This document shows positions 1 to 8,388 of a DNA stretch of 64,000 nt, in pieces. Both the position numbers and the translations under genes were made by a program. Below the pieces are notes generated by a model. That model worked only from the letters and a program-made list of their open reading frames with translations, made no database searches and had not been told where the DNA came from. How positions within the stretch are numbered: position 1 is the stretch's first letter; each line of letters opens with the position of its first letter. Origin of the DNA: Burkholderiaceae bacterium. GTDB lineage: Bacteria > Pseudomonadota > Gammaproteobacteria > Burkholderiales > Burkholderiaceae_E. The stretch spans positions 62,001 to 126,000 of the forward strand of contig JAHBZV010000001.1 of NCBI GenBank assembly GCA_019635275.1. The letters run 5' to 3'.

Positions 1-1365
1 CTGCGGGCGCCGGCGCTGCGCGGCGGGCTGTGACGCGGCGCGCTCGGCGGCTTCCTTGTCGATCGGGTCGACGCGGGCGCCGTCGCGCAGGTTGTCGACA
101 CCGTCGATGACGACCCGCTGGCCGGGTTCGACGCCCTGCTTCACGACCGTGTGCTCGCCGTCGACCGGTCCCGTCTCGACGCGGCGCAGTGCAACCGAGT
201 TGCCCGGCTGCACGACGTAGACGTAGGTGCCCGGCGCGCCGCGCTGGATCGCCGCATTGGGCACGACGGTCGCGCCGGCGAGTACGTCGATTTTCAGCCG
301 GGCGTTGACGAACTGGTTCGGAAACAGTGCGCCGTCGGCGTTGGCGAACTCGGCCTTCATCTTCAGCGTGCCGGTCGCGATGTCGATCTGGTTGTCGAGC
401 GTCGTGAGGCGGCCGGTGGCGAGCACCGCGCGCTGGTCGCGATCGAGGGCCTGCACCGTCATCGGTTTGCCCTCGCGATAGCGCGCGAGCACCGGCGCGA
501 GGTCCTTCTCGGGCAGCGAGAACGTCACGCCGATCGGCTGCACCTGCGTGATCGTGACCAGTCCGTTCGCGTCGCCTGCGCGCACGAGGTTGCCGGGATC
601 GACCAGCCGCAGGCCGAGTCGGCCGGAAAACGGCGCGGTGATCCGCGCATAGCCGAGCTGCAGCCGCGCGTTGTCGACCTGGCCCTGGTCGGATTTGACC
701 GCGCCCTCGTACTGGCGCACGAGCGCCTGCTGGGTGTCGAGCTGCTGCGCGCTGGCGGCCTCCTGCGCGACCAGCGTGCGATAGCGCTCCAGGTCGAGCC
801 GCGCGTTCTCGAGCAGCGCGCGGTCGCGCGCCAGCTGCCCCTGCGCCTGCTCGAGCTGCACCTGGAACGGCCGCGGATCGATTTCCGCGAGCAGATCGCC
901 CGCCTTCACCATCTGCCCTTCGCGGAAGTTCACGCGCAGCAGCTGTCCGTCGACGCGCGAGCGCACGGTGACCGTGCGCAGCGACGTCACGGTGCCCAGC
1001 GCGTTGAGCACCACCGGCACGTCGGCGCGCCCGGCGGCGGCGACGGTGACCGGAATCGCGCGCTCGGCGCCCGCCGGCCCGCGCCCGCCCGGTCCGGGGC
1101 CGCCGGGCCGCCCCGGACCCTGCGCCCCGCCTGCGCCGGGCGCCGACGCGGCGCCGGGACCGCCGGCCGACGAGCCACCCGTCCCCGCGCCCTGCGCGAC
1201 GGGGGCCGACTCGTCCGTCCCGCCCGCGCGCCGCTTCGCGAAGTCGATGGCCCAATACGCGCCGGCCGCCAGCGCGATCACCAGCACCCAGAACCACGGG
1301 CGCCGCAGCACGGGCCGCGGCGCAGCCGGCGCGGGGCGCTCGGCGTCAGCGGAGGATTCGGGCAT
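1..1365 (-). CDS. RND efflux periplasmic adaptor (MdtA/AcrA family), 3' end cut by window edge
   Basis: Membrane-fusion subunit of a tripartite RND efflux pump, bridging the inner-membrane pump and an outer-membrane channel. The frame starts at ATG 1365 and is still open at base 1, giving 455 visible residues. An N-terminal membrane anchor (about residues 22-38, WFWVLVIALAAGAYWAI) is followed by a Gly/Pro/Ala-rich linker, then the usual biotinyl-lipoyl-like hairpin (TVTVRSRVDGQLLRVNF; VKAGDLLAEIDP), an alpha-hairpin rich in Gln/Arg, a beta-barrel part (ITAPFSGRLGLRLVDPGNLV) and the membrane-proximal part (PNAAIQRGAPGTYVYVV). MdtA-type adaptors are about 400-420 residues, so little is missing apart from the tail. 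The pump gene would be expected downstream, outside the window to the left. Substrate cannot be told. Confidence 0.9.
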   Translation of the reverse strand, partial: MPESSADAERPAPAAPRPVLRRPWFWVLVIALAAGAYWAIDFAKRRAGGTDESAPVAQGAGTGGSSAGGPGAASAPGAGGAQGPGRPGGPGPGGRGPAGAERAIPVTVAAAGRADVPVVLNALGTVTSLRTVTVRSRVDGQLLRVNFREGQMVKAGDLLAEIDPRPFQVQLEQAQGQLARDRALLENARLDLERYRTLVAQEAASAQQLDTQQALVRQYEGAVKSDQGQVDNARLQLGYARITAPFSGRLGLRLVDPGNLVRAGDANGLVTITQVQPIGVTFSLPEKDLAPVLARYREGKPMTVQALDRDQRAVLATGRLTTLDNQIDIATGTLKMKAEFANADGALFPNQFVNARLKIDVLAGATVVPNAAIQRGAPGTYVYVVQPGNSVALRRVETGPVDGEHTVVKQGVEPGQRVVIDGVDNLRDGARVDPIDKEAAERAASQPAAQRRRPQ

Positions 1366-1850
1366 GGCAATCCGGTCGCGAGGGTCGTTGCGAGAGAGCG
1401 TCGGAGCCGCAGTCGCTCGACGACGCGCCGCGTGGGCGAATGTGGCGCGGGCCCATGCGTGGGCCGCCCGCCGGGTTCTCGTGCGAGCACCCCCGACGGT
1501 TCCAGAGCGGCAGGCGGTGACGGGCCGGGGCCCGCGTCAGCGGGGCGATGTCGGCGGCGCCGAGCAGCGCAGCCCCGGGGTCGGCGCGCGAAGCGCGCTT
1601 CGTACCTCTGACTCGCGGCGATTGTCTGAGCGGAGCTCGCGAAGCGAGCGTAGCGAGTTTCGCCGCGCGACCCCGGGGCGAGCCGCGCAGGGAAGTCGGT
1701 GCGAAGCACCGACCGCCGTCGTCATCGCCCCGCTGACGCGGGCCCCGGCCCGTCACCGCCTGCCGCGAACGCGCAGACACCGGCGAGCGACCCCGTGACC
1801 GGAGCCAGGACAAGGGCAAGGACAAGGGCAAGGACGAAGAGGGCTTCACT
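1366..1850. other. 485-bp gene-free region with structured inverted-repeat element
   Basis: No convincing coding frame lies here; the open frames are low-complexity shadows of GC-rich DNA. It holds a large inverted repeat (1507-1550 and 1723-1766), three short hairpins between the arms, and a 12-bp tandem duplication (unit at 1807-1818 and 1819-1830). It separates the efflux adaptor from the M20 hydrolase, both on the minus strand, so promoter and terminator functions are expected, but no clear -35/-10 pair or T-run terminator was found. Confidence 0.7.
1507..1766. repeat. Perfect 44-bp inverted repeat enclosing three GAA-loop hairpins
   Basis: The left arm 1507-1550 is the exact reverse complement of the right arm 1723-1766 over 44 bases. 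Between the arms are three perfect stem-loops, each with the triloop GAA: 1584-1598 (6-bp stem), 1635-1649 (6-bp stem) and 1695-1713 (8-bp stem). The inner flanks also share a CCCCGGGGTCG-type segment in inverted orientation. This could be a REPIN or MITE-like non-autonomous element, or a large RNA structure. No target-site duplication and no second copy in the window were recognised. Confidence 0.85.
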
Positions 1851-3023
1851 TCAGGCAACGGCCAGCTTGCGTTCGACGGCGCGCACGAAAAACGCGGCGC
1901 CCAGCGGCAGCGCCGCGTCGTTGAAGTCGTAGGATGGATTGTGCACCTCGCAGGCGCCTTCGACGTCGCCGTTGCCGATGTTCACGTAGCAGCCGGGCAC
2001 CTCGTTCAGCATGAACGAGAAGTCCTCCGAGGCCATGATCAGCGGCGGATCGCGCAGCACCTGCCCGGCCCCGACCAGTTCGGTGCAGACCGCGGCGGCG
2101 AACTCCGCCTGCTGCGGATCGTTGACCGTCGGCGGGAAGTTCACGCGGAAGTCGACCGCGACGCTCGCGCCCATCGCCTGCGCGACGCCCTCGGCGACGC
2201 GCGCCAGGTGGCGGCCGATCAGGTCCATCACGCCGCTGGAGAACGCGCGGACGGTGCCCGACAGCCGCGCGGTCTGCGGGATCACGTTGTAGGCGTCGCC
2301 GGCGTGGATCTGCGTGATCGACAGCACCGCGGTCTCCACCGGCGGCACGTTGCGCGAGACGATCGTCTGCAGCGTCGCGGCGATGTGCACCGCGACCATC
2401 ACCGGATCGACGCCGGACTCGGGGCGCGCGCCGTGGCTGCCGACGCCGGTCACGTCGATGTCGAAGAACGCGCCGCCGGCCATCATCGGTCCGGCACGCA
2501 CCGCAAACCGGCCGACCGCGAGCTTCGGCCGGTTGTGCATGCCGAAGATCGTCTCGCACGGAAAGCGCCTGAACAGCCCGTCGTCGATCATCGCCTTCGC
2601 GCCGCCGAGCCCCTCCTCCGCGGGCTGGAAGATGAAGTGAACCGTGCCGTCGAAGTGGCGGGTGGCGGCGAGGTGCTGCGCCGCGCCGAGCAGCATCGTC
2701 GTGTGCCCGTCGTGGCCGCACGCGTGCATCCGGCCGGCGCGCGTCGAGCGGTGCGCGAAGGTGTTGGCCTCGAGGATCGGCAGCGCATCCATGTCGGCGC
2801 GAAGTCCGATCGTGCGTGGCGAGGCGCCGTTGCGCAGCACGCCGACCACGCCGGTCCGGCCCACGCCGCGGTGCACCTCGATGCCCCACGATGCGAGCCG
2901 CTCGGCGACCAGCGCCGCCGTGCGCGTTTCCTCGAATCCGAGCTCGGGATGCGCGTGGAGGTCGCGCCGCCAGGCGCTGAGTTCGGCGTGGCGCCGGGCG
3001 ATGCGTTCGACGGTTTCGTGCAT
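1851..3023 (-). CDS. M20 family metallo-amidohydrolase (hippurate hydrolase/amidohydrolase type)
   Basis: Zinc-dependent hydrolase of N-acyl amino acids or related amides, cytoplasmic, 390 residues, the normal length for M20D. The family signatures are visible: RRDLHAHPELGFEE near the N terminus, LRADMDALPI, the metal-binding HACGHDGHTTML, FQPAEEG with the catalytic Glu, and a C-terminal MASEDFSFM with H-N motifs. The lid/dimerisation domain carries GVGSHGARPESGVDPV. The start ATG at 3023 is 38 bp from the divergent acyl-CoA ligase; no strong Shine-Dalgarno precedes it. Hippurate hydrolase would release benzoate, which would fit the aromatic theme of the window, but M20 substrate specificity cannot be read from sequence. 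Confidence 0.88.
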   Translation of the reverse strand: MHETVERIARRHAELSAWRRDLHAHPELGFEETRTAALVAERLASWGIEVHRGVGRTGVVGVLRNGASPRTIGLRADMDALPILEANTFAHRSTRAGRMHACGHDGHTTMLLGAAQHLAATRHFDGTVHFIFQPAEEGLGGAKAMIDDGLFRRFPCETIFGMHNRPKLAVGRFAVRAGPMMAGGAFFDIDVTGVGSHGARPESGVDPVMVAVHIAATLQTIVSRNVPPVETAVLSITQIHAGDAYNVIPQTARLSGTVRAFSSGVMDLIGRHLARVAEGVAQAMGASVAVDFRVNFPPTVNDPQQAEFAAAVCTELVGAGQVLRDPPLIMASEDFSFMLNEVPGCYVNIGNGDVEGACEVHNPSYDFNDAALPLGAAFFVRAVERKLAVA

Positions 3024-3061
3024 GGCAGAATCAATGGTACCGGCTGCAACAGGAGAAGACG

Positions 3062-4600
3062 ATGAACCTTGCGCATTGGCTCGAGCGCAGCGCCGCGGTG
3101 TTCGGCGAGCGGCCCGCCATCGCGCGCGGTCGCGTCGCCGTGTGCAGCTATCGCGAATTCGCCGCCAGCGCCGCGCGCGCCGCCGCCTGGCTGCACGAGC
3201 AGGGGCTGGTTCCGGGCGACCGCGTCGGATTCTTCCTGGCCAACCAGCCCGATTACCTTCGGCTGCTCTGGGGCGCCTGGTGGGCGGGAATGGTGGCCGT
3301 GCCGATCAACGCCAGGCTTCACGGTCGCGAAGCGGCGTTCATCCTGTCCGACTGCGCGGCGACGATGTGCTTCGCCGACGCCAGCCACGCCGACAAGCTC
3401 GCCGGCCACGTGCCCGGCGCGTGCCGGATCATCGAGGAACACCCGTTCCTCGACGCTGCATCGGACCCGGAGGCGGGCCAGGAGGCGCTCGCGCCGGCGC
3501 CGATCGCGCCGCGCGCAGAAGACGACGACGCGTGGCTCTTCTACACCAGCGGCACGACCGGCAAGCCCAAGGGGGTTCGCCTGAGCGCCCGCAACGTGCG
3601 CTGGATGACGATGGCCTACCTGGCCGAGGTGCAGCCGGTGGCGCCCGGCGACGCGATGCTGCATCCGGCGCCGCTGTCGCACGGCAGCGGCATGTACCAC
3701 TTCCCGTACGTGCTCAACGGCGGCGTCAATGTGCTGCCCGAATCGGGCGGATTCGACGGCGCCGAGATCGCGGCGCTGGCCGCGCACTGGGGCAACGCGT
3801 CGCTGTTCGCCGCGCCCACGATGGTCCGCCGGCTGGTCGACTGGGCGCGCACGCGCCCGGGTCCGCTGCCGGGGCTGGCCACCGTCGTCTACGGCGGCGG
3901 GCCGATGTACCTCGCCGACATCGAGGACGCGTGCGCCGTGCTCGGCCCGCACCTCGCGCAGATCTACGGCCAGGGCGAAAGCCCGATGACGATCACCGTG
4001 CTGCCGAAGCACGTGATCGAGGATCGCGCGCATCCGCGCCATCGCGAGCGGCTGGCCTCGGTCGGCTACCCGCAGCCGATGGTCGAGCTGTCGATTCGCG
4101 CGCCCGACGGCACCCGGTTGCCGACCGGCGAGGCGGGCGAGGTCTGCGTGCGCGGCGAGGTCGTCATGAAGGGTTACTGGAACCAGCCGCACGCGACCGA
4201 AGAGGCGCTGCGCGACGGCTGGCTGCGCACCGGCGACATCGGCCGACTCGACGCCGACGGCTTCCTGACGCTGCTCGATCGCGAGAGGGACCTGATCATC
4301 AGCGGCGGCAGCAACATCTATCCGCGCGAGGTCGAGGAGGCGCTGCTGCGCCACCCGGCCGTGGCCGAGGTCAGCGTGATCGGCGCGCCCGACGCCGAAT
4401 GGGGCGAGATCGTCGTCGCCTACGTGGTGGCGCACGCGCCGGTCGGCGAGAACGAGCTCGACGGCCACTGCCTCGAGCACATCGCGCGATTCAAGCGGCC
4501 CCGGCGCTATCGCTTCGTCGAGGCGCTGCCGAAGAACAACTACGGCAAGGTGCTGAAGACCGAGTTGCGCGAGCAGGAGCGGGCGGCGGCCGCGCACTGA
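3062..4600 (+). CDS. Class I adenylate-forming acyl-CoA ligase (AMP-binding)
   Basis: ATP-dependent CoA ligase of 512 residues that activates a carboxylic acid through an acyl-AMP. The P-loop-like YTSGTTGKPKG lies near residue 160, the adenine-binding YGQGESP near 304, GYWNQPHATEEALRDG with TGDIG near 370-395, the hinge region LDRERDLIISGG after it, and the catalytic lysine motif KNNYGKVLKTEL near the C terminus. A good AGGAG ribosome site sits about 8 nt before ATG 3062. It is closest in look to fatty-acyl or aryl-CoA synthases of mixed specificity. It is not placed with the box genes, and I see no reason to call it benzoate-CoA ligase. The substrate is unknown. Confidence 0.85.
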   Translation: MNLAHWLERSAAVFGERPAIARGRVAVCSYREFAASAARAAAWLHEQGLVPGDRVGFFLANQPDYLRLLWGAWWAGMVAVPINARLHGREAAFILSDCAATMCFADASHADKLAGHVPGACRIIEEHPFLDAASDPEAGQEALAPAPIAPRAEDDDAWLFYTSGTTGKPKGVRLSARNVRWMTMAYLAEVQPVAPGDAMLHPAPLSHGSGMYHFPYVLNGGVNVLPESGGFDGAEIAALAAHWGNASLFAAPTMVRRLVDWARTRPGPLPGLATVVYGGGPMYLADIEDACAVLGPHLAQIYGQGESPMTITVLPKHVIEDRAHPRHRERLASVGYPQPMVELSIRAPDGTRLPTGEAGEVCVRGEVVMKGYWNQPHATEEALRDGWLRTGDIGRLDADGFLTLLDRERDLIISGGSNIYPREVEEALLRHPAVAEVSVIGAPDAEWGEIVVAYVVAHAPVGENELDGHCLEHIARFKRPRRYRFVEALPKNNYGKVLKTELREQERAAAAH

Positions 4601-4632
4601 GGGGTTCGCACTGAGGGGTTCGCACCGAGGGG
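4596..4632 (+). repeat. 14-bp tandem duplication over the ligase stop codon
   Basis: The unit actgaggggttcgc occurs at 4596-4609 and 4610-4623, followed by a partial, one-mismatch third copy (4624-4632). The stop codon TGA of the acyl-CoA ligase (4598-4600) lies inside the first copy, so the duplication left the reading frame's end unchanged. Confidence 0.85.
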
Positions 4633-4695
4633 CGCGCGGCGGCGGCGCGCACGACGCGCTCGGCCGGGCGCGCGGCGTGCGCGGCGACAGCCGCG

Positions 4696-5364
4696 TCAGC
4701 CGACGTGCTGCGCGAGGAACGCCACCGTGCGGCTGCGCGCCAGCTTCGACGCCTCGGCGTTGTACGAGCCGCGCTGGTCGCAGTTGAAGCCGTGTCCGGC
4801 GTCGTAGAAGTGCCCGGCGACCTCCGGGTGCTTCGCCAGCAGTGCCCGCGCCTGCGCCGGCGACGGCGACTTGTCCTGCTCGCCGAAGTGGCACAGCACC
4901 GGGCACTTCGGCGACTCGTCCATGAAGTTGGGCATGCCGCCGCCGTAGTACGGCACCGCGGCGGCCAGGCCCGACAGGCGGCTCGCCGCCAGCCAGGCCA
5001 CCGTGCCGCCCCAGCAGTAGCCGACGATCGCCACGCGGCCGGCGGACTTCGCGTACCCGATCGCCGCAGCGACGTCGCGCAGCGCAACGCCGAAGTCGAT
5101 CTTCTGCATGATCGCGATGCCGGCCTGGATCTCGTCGGGCGCGTAGCCGGTCTCGTAGTGGCGCTGCACGCGGTCGAACAGCGCCGGCGCGATCGTCAGG
5201 TAGCCGTCGGCCGCGTAGCCGTCGGCGACCGAACGAATGTGGCTGTTGACGCCGAAGATCTCGGGGGCGACGACCAGCGCGCCGCGCGCCTTGCCGGCCG
5301 GCGTGGCCTGGTACGCCGAGAAGCGATGGCCGTCGGTGGCCGCGAGTTCGATGAAGCTGCCCAT
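4696..5364 (-). CDS. Dienelactone hydrolase family protein
   Basis: Alpha/beta hydrolase of 222 residues in the DLH family. The catalytic triad is intact: nucleophile Cys117 in VGYCWGG, Asp164 in GEQDKS, His191 in DAGHGFNC. Classical DLH opens 4-carboxymethylenebutenolide in chlorocatechol degradation, but many family members in Burkholderiales stand alone with other or unknown substrates, and no chlorocatechol genes are present here. ATG 5364 is preceded by GGAG at a good distance; longer upstream starts in this frame would run into the thioredoxin gene. It lies 17 bp downstream of that gene on the same strand, so the two are probably cotranscribed. Confidence 0.88.
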   Translation of the reverse strand: MGSFIELAATDGHRFSAYQATPAGKARGALVVAPEIFGVNSHIRSVADGYAADGYLTIAPALFDRVQRHYETGYAPDEIQAGIAIMQKIDFGVALRDVAAAIGYAKSAGRVAIVGYCWGGTVAWLAASRLSGLAAAVPYYGGGMPNFMDESPKCPVLCHFGEQDKSPSPAQARALLAKHPEVAGHFYDAGHGFNCDQRGSYNAEASKLARSRTVAFLAQHVG

Positions 5365-5381
5365 CGCCTTCTCCGTTGCGG

Positions 5382-6227
5382 TCAGAAGAGCACCGAGCTG
5401 AGTCGGCGCCGCCACTCGGACACCAGCTCGGGCTGCGCCGATGCCAGCCCGAACACCTCGATCATCGTCTTGCGGCCGACGTCGTCGCCGAATGCGCGAT
5501 CGCGGCGCACGATCTCGAGCAACTGCTCGAGGGCCGGCGCCCAGGTCTTCTGGCCGATGTAGTGCCGGGCCAGGTCGAGCCGCGCCTGCAGGTCGTCGGG
5601 CTTCCCGGCGACGGCGTTGAGCAGCTCGACCGGCGGTGGCTCGGCGCCTTCGGCGACCTGCCGGCGCACGCGCTCGACCAGCGCCTGGACCTCGGGGTCC
5701 TGCAGCGACTGGGCCGACAGGTGCGCGAGCTGCGCCTGCGCGGCGCCGGCGTCGTTGTCCTGCAGCAGCAGTTGCGCGTACATCAGCCGCGCGCCGTCGT
5801 TGGCCGGGTCGCTCGCGAGCGCCTTCTGAAGGTGCCCGACGGCGGCGGCGGTGTCGCCGCGTTCGGCGGCCTGCATCGCCTGCTCGAGCTCGACGTCGCC
5901 GGGATTCGGCAGCAGCCGGTCGATGAACTCGCGCAGCTGGCTCTCGGGCACCGCGCCCTGGAACTGGTCGACCGGCTGGCCGTTGACGATGCCGAACACG
6001 GTGGGAATCGAGCGGATGCGGAAGTGCTGCGCGAGCTCGGGCTGCGCGTCGGTGTCGACCTTGACCAGGCGGAAGCGGCCGCCGTACTGCTGCTCGAGCT
6101 TCTCCAGCATCGGGCCGAGGGTCTTGCACGGCCCGCACCATGGCGCCCAGAAGTCGAGCACCACCGGGGTTTGCATCGACGCGTCGATGACGTCTGCCTT
6201 GAAGCGTTCGAGGGTGGTGTCGATCAT
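5382..6227 (-). CDS. Thioredoxin-domain co-chaperone, CnoX/YbbN type
   Basis: 281 residues: an N-terminal thioredoxin fold (1-105) with active site WCGPCK (Cys31, Cys34), then TPR-like helical repeats (about 115-281) with ADPANDGARLMYAQLLLQ and the C-terminal block PDDLQARLDLARHY typical of YbbN proteins. In E. coli this protein (CnoX) is a redox-regulated holdase that works with GroEL and DnaK; the E. coli form has lost one cysteine whereas this one keeps both, so it may also act as a disulfide reductase. The start ATG 6227 gives the normal N terminus (MIDTTLERF). Cytoplasmic. Confidence 0.92.
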   Translation of the reverse strand: MIDTTLERFKADVIDASMQTPVVLDFWAPWCGPCKTLGPMLEKLEQQYGGRFRLVKVDTDAQPELAQHFRIRSIPTVFGIVNGQPVDQFQGAVPESQLREFIDRLLPNPGDVELEQAMQAAERGDTAAAVGHLQKALASDPANDGARLMYAQLLLQDNDAGAAQAQLAHLSAQSLQDPEVQALVERVRRQVAEGAEPPPVELLNAVAGKPDDLQARLDLARHYIGQKTWAPALEQLLEIVRRDRAFGDDVGRKTMIEVFGLASAQPELVSEWRRRLSSVLF

Positions 6228-6289
6228 GGGGAATGCAGGTCGGTGAAGCGGGAAGGCGATGTTAGCGCAAGGGTGCCGCGGTATCCGGC

Positions 6290-7219
6290 TCAGGCCGGCG
6301 TCGCACTCGCGTATCCGTCGCGCGCCGCGGTCTCGAGCAGCCAGGCCCGCAGCGCGTGGGCCGCCGGCCTGCGTCCGGCGGCGTCGCTGAGCACGACCGA
6401 ATAGCCGCGCGGCGACGCGAGGGCGCCCGACCAGGGCGCGACGAGCCGGCCCTCGGCGAGCAGCGCGTCGATCAGCGGCCGGCGCCCGATCGCCACGCCC
6501 TGTCCCAGCACGGCGGCGCTCACGACGTCGTCGTAGCGCGAAAAGCTCAGGCGCCCGGCCGGTTGCAGGTCCGACAGGCCCATCGCGGCGAGCCAGGGCT
6601 CCCACTCGGGCAGCACCCCCATCATCGGGTCGACGACCCGCAGGAGCGTGTGCAGCCGCAGGTCTGCCGGGCCCGCGAGCGGCGGCCCGGTTTCGAGCAG
6701 CGACGGGCTGCAGACCGGCATCACCGACTCCTGGAACAGCCGCGAGCCGTGCATGCTGTCGAGCCGCCCGTAGCGGATCGCCACGTCGATGCCCTCGGCA
6801 TCGAGGTCGCGCAGGTCGAGGCTGGTGTCGATGCGCACGTCGATCCCCGGGTGCTCGCGCGTGAAGCGCGACAGCCGGGGGATCAGCCACAGCGACGCGA
6901 CGCCGGGCGTGGTGGTCAGCGTGAGCACCTGCCGCTCGCCCGGCGCGCGCAGCTGCGCGACCGTGCTGCGCAGCCGCTCGAACGCTTCGCGGCAGGCGTC
7001 GTGCAGCGCGTTGCCCTCCTCGGTGAGCGCCAGGCCCCGATGCAGGCGGCGAAACAGCGCCACGCCGAGGTCGTCTTCCAGCGCACGGATCTGCCGGCTC
7101 ACCGCCGACTGGGTGACGAAGCGCTCCTGCGCGGCGCGCGTGAAGCTCAGCAGGCGGGCCGCGGCCTCGAAGGTGATCAGCAGCTCCGGCGCCGGCAACC
7201 GCTTGGGGTCGTTTCGCAT
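6290..7219 (-). CDS. LysR-family transcriptional regulator, GcvA-like
   Basis: 309 residues from ATG 7219. The N-terminal winged helix-turn-helix is clear (LITFEAAARLLSFTRAA followed by VTQSAVSRQIRALEDDLG), then a substrate-binding domain (TTPGVASLWLIPRLSRF; DVAIRYGR) that resembles the GcvA subgroup. A TTG at 7246 would add nine residues, but the 7219 start matches the usual GcvA N terminus (M-x-x-x-KRLPAPELL). It is transcribed divergently from the DUF2917-GNAT pair; LysR regulators commonly control the divergent neighbour, so these two genes are its likely targets. The co-inducer is unknown. Confidence 0.9.
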   Translation of the reverse strand: MRNDPKRLPAPELLITFEAAARLLSFTRAAQERFVTQSAVSRQIRALEDDLGVALFRRLHRGLALTEEGNALHDACREAFERLRSTVAQLRAPGERQVLTLTTTPGVASLWLIPRLSRFTREHPGIDVRIDTSLDLRDLDAEGIDVAIRYGRLDSMHGSRLFQESVMPVCSPSLLETGPPLAGPADLRLHTLLRVVDPMMGVLPEWEPWLAAMGLSDLQPAGRLSFSRYDDVVSAAVLGQGVAIGRRPLIDALLAEGRLVAPWSGALASPRGYSVVLSDAAGRRPAAHALRAWLLETAARDGYASATPA

Positions 7220-7359
7220 GCGCTGGGGGAATGCGTCGTGTTCCAAAAGATCGTTTGAGTGGCGATCCGGTGAGAGGGATGATCGACCCCATCGAAGCCG
7301 GAGTCAACCAGCAATCCATTCCCGGGTTGCATGACGATCCGGCGCGACTGGAGGTCGCC

Positions 7360-7695
7360 ATGAGGCTCGAACTCGACTCGCCGCGGATCCCGCTGGCAGC
7401 CCACGGACTGGCTCGCCTGCCCGACGCAACCTCGACGCGGATCGTCTGCGAGACGGGCACCGTCTGGATCACGATCGACAACGACCCGCGCGACATCGTG
7501 CTCTCGCCCGGGCAGTCGTTCCTGGTCGACCGCCGCGCCGGGGTGCTGGTCTATGCGCTCGAGGACGCCTGCGTGCGCGTCATCGAGCGTGCCGTGCCGG
7601 CTGCCGCGTCGTCGGGGGCGCGTGCTGCGGCCGCCAGCGCGCTCGCGCGTGTCGCCGCCCGCCCGTCCGCACGCGTTGCCGCCGGGGTGGTGTGA
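7360..7695 (+). CDS. DUF2917 domain protein
   Basis: Small protein of 111 residues. Its core (RIVCETGTVWITIDNDPRD, then VLSPGQSFLVDRRAGVLVYAL) matches the DUF2917 pattern, a short cupin-like beta fold of unknown function found next to GcvA-type LysR genes in Burkholderiales. The C-terminal third is an Ala/Arg/Ser-rich tail of low complexity. ATG 7360 was chosen because GAGG lies 6 nt upstream and because the conserved part begins directly after it; the open frame extends further 5' without a ribosome site. Its stop codon overlaps the start of the next gene. Confidence 0.75.
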   Translation: MRLELDSPRIPLAAHGLARLPDATSTRIVCETGTVWITIDNDPRDIVLSPGQSFLVDRRAGVLVYALEDACVRVIERAVPAAASSGARAAAASALARVAARPSARVAAGVV

Positions 7696-8348
7696 TGGAC
7701 GCGACGCCGCGCGCGGCGCACGAAAGCCCCGCGAACCCGGCGCGGGAGGCGCTCGCGGCCGGCTTGCCGACGCGCTACTCGATCGCGCGCTATCCGACGG
7801 CGCTGATCGATCGCCTGCCTTTGGCCGACGGCCGGATCGTGACCATCCGCCCGGTGTTGCCGCAGGACGCGGAGCTGGCGCAGCGCTTCGTCGCCGGGCT
7901 GTCGCTGGAGACCCGCTACCGGCGCTTCCAGATGGGGGTCGGCACCTTGCCGCCGCGACTGCTGCGGCACCTCACCGAGATCGACTACGCCGCGCACCTG
8001 GCGCTGCTGGCGGGCGTGGTCGACGAGTCGGGCGACGAGATCCAGGTGGCCGACGCACGCTACGTGGTCGACGCCGACGCCGCGGCCTGGCCCGGCGGCG
8101 AGGGCGATGCCGACTTCGCGCTGGTCGTCGCCGACGGCTGGCAGGGCGTGGGCCTGGGCTCCGAGCTGATGCGGCGCATGGCGCGCGCGGCGCGCTCGCG
8201 CGGGCTCGCGCGGCTGCACGGCGAAGTGCTGTCGACGAACACGCCGATGCTCGACCTGCTGCGCCGCTTCGGCGCGCGCCTGCGCACTCGCCCGGGCGAA
8301 GCGAGGATCGTCGACGCGTGGATCGACCTGCGGGGCTCCGCGGGCTGA
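7695..8348 (+). CDS. GNAT-family N-acetyltransferase
   Basis: 217 residues. The acetyl-CoA binding region is visible as VADGWQGVGLGSELMRRMARAARSRGLARL (about 145-175), with the N-terminal part TIRPVLPQDAELAQRFVAGLSLETRYRRFQ typical of acetyltransferases fused to, or related to, the GNAT module of protein/acyl-CoA acetyltransferases (Pat-like). The start ATG at 7695 overlaps the DUF2917 stop codon by one base (TGATG), indicating translational coupling; a GTG three bases upstream is possible. The substrate is unknown. It is probably under control of the divergent LysR. Confidence 0.85.
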   Translation: MDATPRAAHESPANPAREALAAGLPTRYSIARYPTALIDRLPLADGRIVTIRPVLPQDAELAQRFVAGLSLETRYRRFQMGVGTLPPRLLRHLTEIDYAAHLALLAGVVDESGDEIQVADARYVVDADAAAWPGGEGDADFALVVADGWQGVGLGSELMRRMARAARSRGLARLHGEVLSTNTPMLDLLRRFGARLRTRPGEARIVDAWIDLRGSAG

Positions 8349-8349
8349 G

Positions 8350-8366
8350 GCGCCGGTCGCCGGCGC
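8350..8366. other. GC-rich hairpin between convergent genes
   Basis: A perfect 7-bp stem (GCGCCGG/CCGGCGC) with a TCG loop lies in the 40-bp gap between the GNAT gene and the lipoprotein gene, which converge here. There is no T-run on either strand, so it is at best a weak or Rho-assisted terminator. Confidence 0.35.
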
Positions 8367-8388
8367 GTCCCGCGCCGGCCGCTGCGGC

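Noticed and set aside
1507-1766. Inverted repeat as ends of an insertion sequence
   Set aside because: The 172-bp interior has no transposase frame and no target duplication was seen, so a full insertion sequence is excluded; a non-autonomous element remains possible.
3062-4600. The AMP-binding ligase as the missing benzoate-CoA ligase
   Set aside because: It is more than 50 kb from the box genes and its sequence does not show features that would separate it from fatty-acyl or other aryl ligases; naming it so would be guesswork.
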